The notes under the pieces: generated by a model
The model's database searches: none
What the model was told of the DNA's origin: nothing
The model's input: only the letters and a program-made list of their open reading frames with translations
Shown: one piece after another, positions 9,575 to 10,111 of the stretch
How positions within the stretch are numbered: position 1 is the first letter of the stretch
Layout of the letters: each line of letters begins with the position of its first letter
Program-made: the position numbers and the translations under genes
Assembly (NCBI GenBank): GCA_004151065.3
Contig: NWUY0304059041.1
Coordinates: forward strand, 1 to 10,111
Reading direction: 5' to 3'
DNA: 10,111 nucleotides
Source of the DNA: Larix sibirica
Taxonomy: Eukaryota > Streptophyta > Pinopsida > Pinales > Pinaceae

Positions 9575-9759
9575 GATCAAAAAAATAAGGGGTGTTAAAA
9601 ATAAAATAAAAATGACCAGAATAGATCCATTCAAACAGTGAGCAGCATCCAACAATCAAGCGGGATCCCAAAAAAATAAGGGGTGTTAAAAAAAATTTTA
9701 AAAAAATCAGAATAGATCCATCCAAACAGTGAGCAGCATCCAACAATCAAGCGGGATCC
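9575..9759. repeat. Tandem duplication of about 91 bp
   Basis: Copies at about 9575-9664 and 9665-9757 share an A-rich start with ataaggggtgttaaaa and a well-conserved end containing agaatagatccat, caaacagtgagcagcatcc and aacaatcaagcgggatcc. They differ mainly in poly-A length. Confidence 0.9.
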
Positions 9760-10086
9760 ATTTTCTGGGGTATAAATTTTTTACAAATTAAGAAAAAATT
9801 TACAGATCAAAATATTTGAATTGGTTGATATATCTATGTTTAAAATGAAATCATTATAATTAATTCTTTTTATTTAAATTCACATCTTTACATTTTCATT
9901 TATTTTCTTGCAGAAATAGTATGTTACACAACATCTTCCAGTTGTAGAGCACCTCGCTAATCTCCCCCATAATAGTTGAACTTGATTATATATAAATATA
10001 GTTCTATAGTTTTGACTCTTGAGTATTGATAACAATGTTGGTTTTTTTATAAATGATGTTAATTCTATTATAACTGAAAATTTTTG

Positions 10087-10111
10087 TATATATATATATA
10101 TATATATATAT
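10087..10111. repeat. (TA)n microsatellite at the window edge
   Basis: An uninterrupted TA alternation of at least 25 bases reaches the end of the window, so its full length is unknown. Confidence 0.95.

Larger units (their letters stand above)
8273..10111. other. AT-rich region upstream of the IQM-like exons, no gene seen
   Basis: No exon is recognised on either strand. If the IQM-like gene is intact, this would be one long intron. It contains an attcgg/ttcgaat-rich stretch at about 8745-8820, the 81- and 91-bp tandem duplications and the terminal (TA)n run. Confidence 0.55.

Overview
This is a stretch of plant (angiosperm) nuclear DNA. It is strongly AT-rich, its protein-coding segments are short exons with GT-AG introns, and the two recognisable gene bodies belong to plant families: a GDP-L-galactose phosphorylase (VTC2/VTC5 type, ascorbate biosynthesis) and an IQM-like calmodulin-binding protein. 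Both lie on the minus strand. No bacterial, organellar, rRNA, tRNA or CRISPR signal was seen, and the species cannot be named from the sequence.

Layout from left to right. 1-1140 is AT-rich non-coding DNA with several short tandem duplications; its right part is presumably 3' flank or 3' UTR of the phosphorylase gene. 1241-3373 holds six consecutive, correctly phased exons of the phosphorylase, which give 403 residues including the HIT-type motif and the natural stop. The small first coding exon (about 35-45 residues in relatives) was not found. 3374-6237 has no recognisable gene but carries a cluster of MITE-like elements with related ends, plus AT microsatellites. 6238-6882 and 8171-8272 are the last two exons of an IQM-like gene; its upstream exons are not in the window. 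8273-10111 is non-coding and repeat-rich, with two further two-copy tandem duplications and a terminal (TA)n run.

The two genes share strand but nothing indicates that they work together. The most notable structure is the number of short direct tandem duplications. Two of them affect the phosphorylase gene: an 89-bp duplication copies the C-terminal coding end into the region just after the stop, and a 58-bp triplication fills most of the last intron and repeats a donor-like GTAGAG next to the true 5' splice site. No new multi-gene system is visible. The best leads are these gene-structure oddities and whether the phosphorylase copy is complete and functional.
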